From an uncultured beta proteobacterium (GTDB lineage: Bacteria; Pseudomonadota; Gammaproteobacteria; Burkholderiales; Rhodocyclaceae), in NCBI GenBank assembly GCA_903917505.1, contig CAIXAY010000400.1, positions 1-7,860 on the forward strand: a DNA stretch of 7,860 nucleotides. The letters are read 5' to 3'. Below, one piece after another: positions 7,145 through 7,860 of the stretch; position 1 is the first letter of the stretch; each line of letters starts with the position of its first letter. The notes under the pieces were generated by a model, which was not told the DNA's origin, did no database searches, and saw only the letters and a program-made list of their open reading frames with translations. Position numbers and translations under genes: made by a program.

Positions 7145-7149
7145 CCTTT
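7145..7149 (-). promoter_or_regulatory. Ribosome binding site deciding the rhomboid start
   Basis: The minus strand reads AAAGG 7 nt upstream of ATG at 7137. It supports the 193-residue form over a 210-residue form starting at 7188. Confidence 0.55.
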
Positions 7150-7157
7150 GCAGGGGA

Positions 7158-7171
7158 TGACGCTGGCGTCA
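7158..7171. repeat. Palindrome TGACGC-TG-GCGTCA upstream of the rhomboid gene
   Basis: Two perfect 6-base arms flank a 2-nt centre, ending 20 bp before the rhomboid ATG and 8 bp before its Shine-Dalgarno. The symmetry and place suit a dimeric repressor operator; as RNA, the 2-nt loop is too tight for a full hairpin. No regulator can be named. Confidence 0.35.
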
Positions 7172-7295
7172 CGATCAGCCAAAGGCAACGCCGGTGCGCC
7201 TAAAGTTCAATGCGCGGCGCGCGGACACGAGGCTGACACTCGGGAAGCCGATCGCCGCGGGACTCCTCTGATGTGCCCGGCGACCCGCAAAGCGC

Positions 7296-7324
7296 GAGGC
7301 GTCTTGCCCGTCCGGCAAGGCCTC
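7296..7324. other. Bulged 11-bp stem-loop in the divergent spacer
   Basis: The plus strand reads GAGGC (7296-7300), a GT bulge, CTTGCC (7303-7308), loop CGTCC, GGCAAG (7314-7319), GCCTC (7320-7324). The two stems of 5 and 6 bp stack to an 11-bp, GC-rich helix. No U-tract follows on either strand, so it is not a standard terminator. It may be part of a structured leader, a small RNA, or a large operator. Confidence 0.45.
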
Positions 7325-7405
7325 GGCATGGCCCCTGCGAACGGCCGGGTGCCGCGCGTCGGCAGCTTTCCGTGGAAGACCGGCGCGCTTCACGCTTGCA
7401 CCGTA

Positions 7406-7425
7406 TTCACAAATTCACGGGTGAA
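7406..7425. repeat. TTCAC cluster with inverted copy
   Basis: TTCAC occurs at 7406-7410 and 7414-7418, and its complement GTGAA at 7421-7425, so the last two form a palindrome with a 2-nt centre and the first is a tandem half site 8 bp away. This arrangement upstream of the transporter gene could be a regulator binding site; low information content keeps confidence low. Confidence 0.25.
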
Positions 7426-7457
7426 GGTGTCATTCAGGTTGATCGGCCTGCCAGGAG

Positions 7458-7469
7458 CGAGCGCGCTCG
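7458..7469. repeat. 12-bp perfect palindrome CGAGCGCGCTCG
   Basis: Perfectly self-complementary, 133 bp before the transporter start. GAG on the left and CTC on the right (after a TG bulge) could extend it. In GC-rich DNA such palindromes arise by chance fairly often. Confidence 0.3.
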
Positions 7470-7602
7470 TGCTCGGACCCATTCATTTCTGATAAGCTTC
7501 GCGCTTCATCACGCGCCGGGGCGCCGCAGCTGAAACGCGGCAACTCGGCGGCACGACCAGCCGCGCGATACATTCCGGCCCCAACATTTAGTCGAGACGG
7601 CT

Positions 7603-7860
7603 GTGAATATCATCCCGGCAGCACCCTCTGGCGCGGCAGGCAAAACGGTCGGCATCGTCCCGCTGTTCCTGACCTGGCTGCGCATCGGCTTCACCTCTTT
7701 CGGCGGCGGGGCGATTACCCAGTACCTGATCCAGGAAAGCTTCATCTACAAGAAGCAATGGATCAGCGCCGAAACCTATTCGACCATCATCGCGATGTGC
7801 CAGATCGCGCCCGGCACGAATATCATCAGCTACACGATCATCATCGGCAAGCGGCTCGCC
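7603..7860 (+). CDS. Chromate transporter (CHR/ChrA family), N-terminal part, runs off window
   Basis: The 86 visible codons encode a cytoplasmic N-terminus of about 17 residues followed by the CHR domain: LFLTWLRIGFTSFGGGAITQ, then FIYKKQWISAETYSTIIAMC and the conserved QIAPGTNIISY helix leading to IIIGKRLA. In CHR proteins this is the FGG...W...PG signature of a chromate (oxyanion) exporter driven by proton exchange. The wording after PG (T-N-I-I rather than P) fits the short-chain subfamily, whose members usually come as adjacent pairs, so a second CHR gene may follow outside the window. The start is GTG at 7603; an in-frame TGA at 7531 and no ATG, TTG or other GTG between make this the only usual start codon, with a weak GAG ribosome site 6 nt before it. 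Chromate specificity is inferred from the family; other substrates are possible. Confidence 0.85.
   Translation, partial: MNIIPAAPSGAAGKTVGIVPLFLTWLRIGFTSFGGGAITQYLIQESFIYKKQWISAETYSTIIAMCQIAPGTNIISYTIIIGKRLA

Larger units (their letters stand above)
7138..7602. other. Divergent intergenic region without a supported gene
   Basis: The 465 nt between the rhomboid start and the chromate-transporter start hold open frames on both strands, but these are rich in Arg, Ala and Pro, lack good ribosome binding sites and resemble no family. I see no tRNA or recognisable riboswitch. What it does hold is symmetry: the palindrome at 7158-7171, a bulged hairpin at 7296-7324, a TTCAC cluster at 7406-7425 and a 12-bp perfect palindrome CGAGCGCGCTCG at 7458-7469. 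I could not identify convincing -35/-10 pairs for either flanking gene. Confidence 0.6.

Noticed and set aside
7138..7188. 17-residue N-terminal extension of the rhomboid protein
   Set aside because: The later ATG at 7137 has a Shine-Dalgarno at proper spacing and gives the usual N-terminus just before TM1; the extension is polar and overlaps the palindrome.
6541..7203. 220-residue plus-strand ORF
   Set aside because: It is the complement of the rhomboid gene, which has clear catalytic motifs; the plus-strand translation is polar, rich in Arg/Glu/Gln and matches nothing.
7175..7393. 72-residue minus-strand ORF in the divergent spacer
   Set aside because: Arg/Ala-rich with no family resemblance and no clear ribosome site; typical of GC-rich non-coding DNA.
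7058..7492. 144-residue plus-strand ORF overlapping the rhomboid 5' end and the spacer
   Set aside because: No Shine-Dalgarno, starts inside the rhomboid gene, composition rich in Arg, Gly and Ala, no recognisable domain.

Overview
The window is a GC-rich bacterial chromosome segment, probably from a betaproteobacterium. Rhodocyclales-like is my best guess, from the style of the ThiC tail, the Cache-type kinase and the short chromate transporter; this is inference, not a search result. It opens inside thiC (thiamine pyrimidine synthesis) and closes inside a chromate-transporter gene.

The central 5.6 kb (540-6185, + strand) is a signalling cluster of three genes in one direction. The first is a membrane sensor histidine kinase (periplasmic Cache-like domain, PAS, HisKA, HATPase). 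The second is a stand-alone CheY-like response regulator of the Rcp1 type. The third is a 991-residue protein with the order REC-PAS-PAS-GGDEF-EAL-REC-coiled coil. The kinase and regulator are 141 nt apart, and the regulator and third gene only 12 nt. The likely logic is that a periplasmic signal drives kinase autophosphorylation, phosphoryl groups pass to the Rcp-like regulator and/or the two receiver domains, and cyclic-di-GMP synthesis or breakdown changes. Both the GGDEF and EAL halves keep the catalytic motifs, and the GGDEF half keeps its inhibitory site.

Downstream, a perfect 9-bp inverted repeat (6190-6213) separates this cluster from two minus-strand genes: a 49-residue ORF of unknown function (6252-6401) with a good ribosome binding site, and a rhomboid-family intramembrane serine protease (6556-7137). 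A 465-nt divergent spacer (7138-7602) has no gene I can support but holds several palindromes, including an 11-bp bulged hairpin. A GTG-started short-type chromate transporter then runs off the right edge.

I see no tRNA, rRNA, CRISPR array, insertion sequence or integration boundary. A 1443-codon open frame antisense to the signalling genes is explained by absence of sense TTA, CTA and TCA codons.
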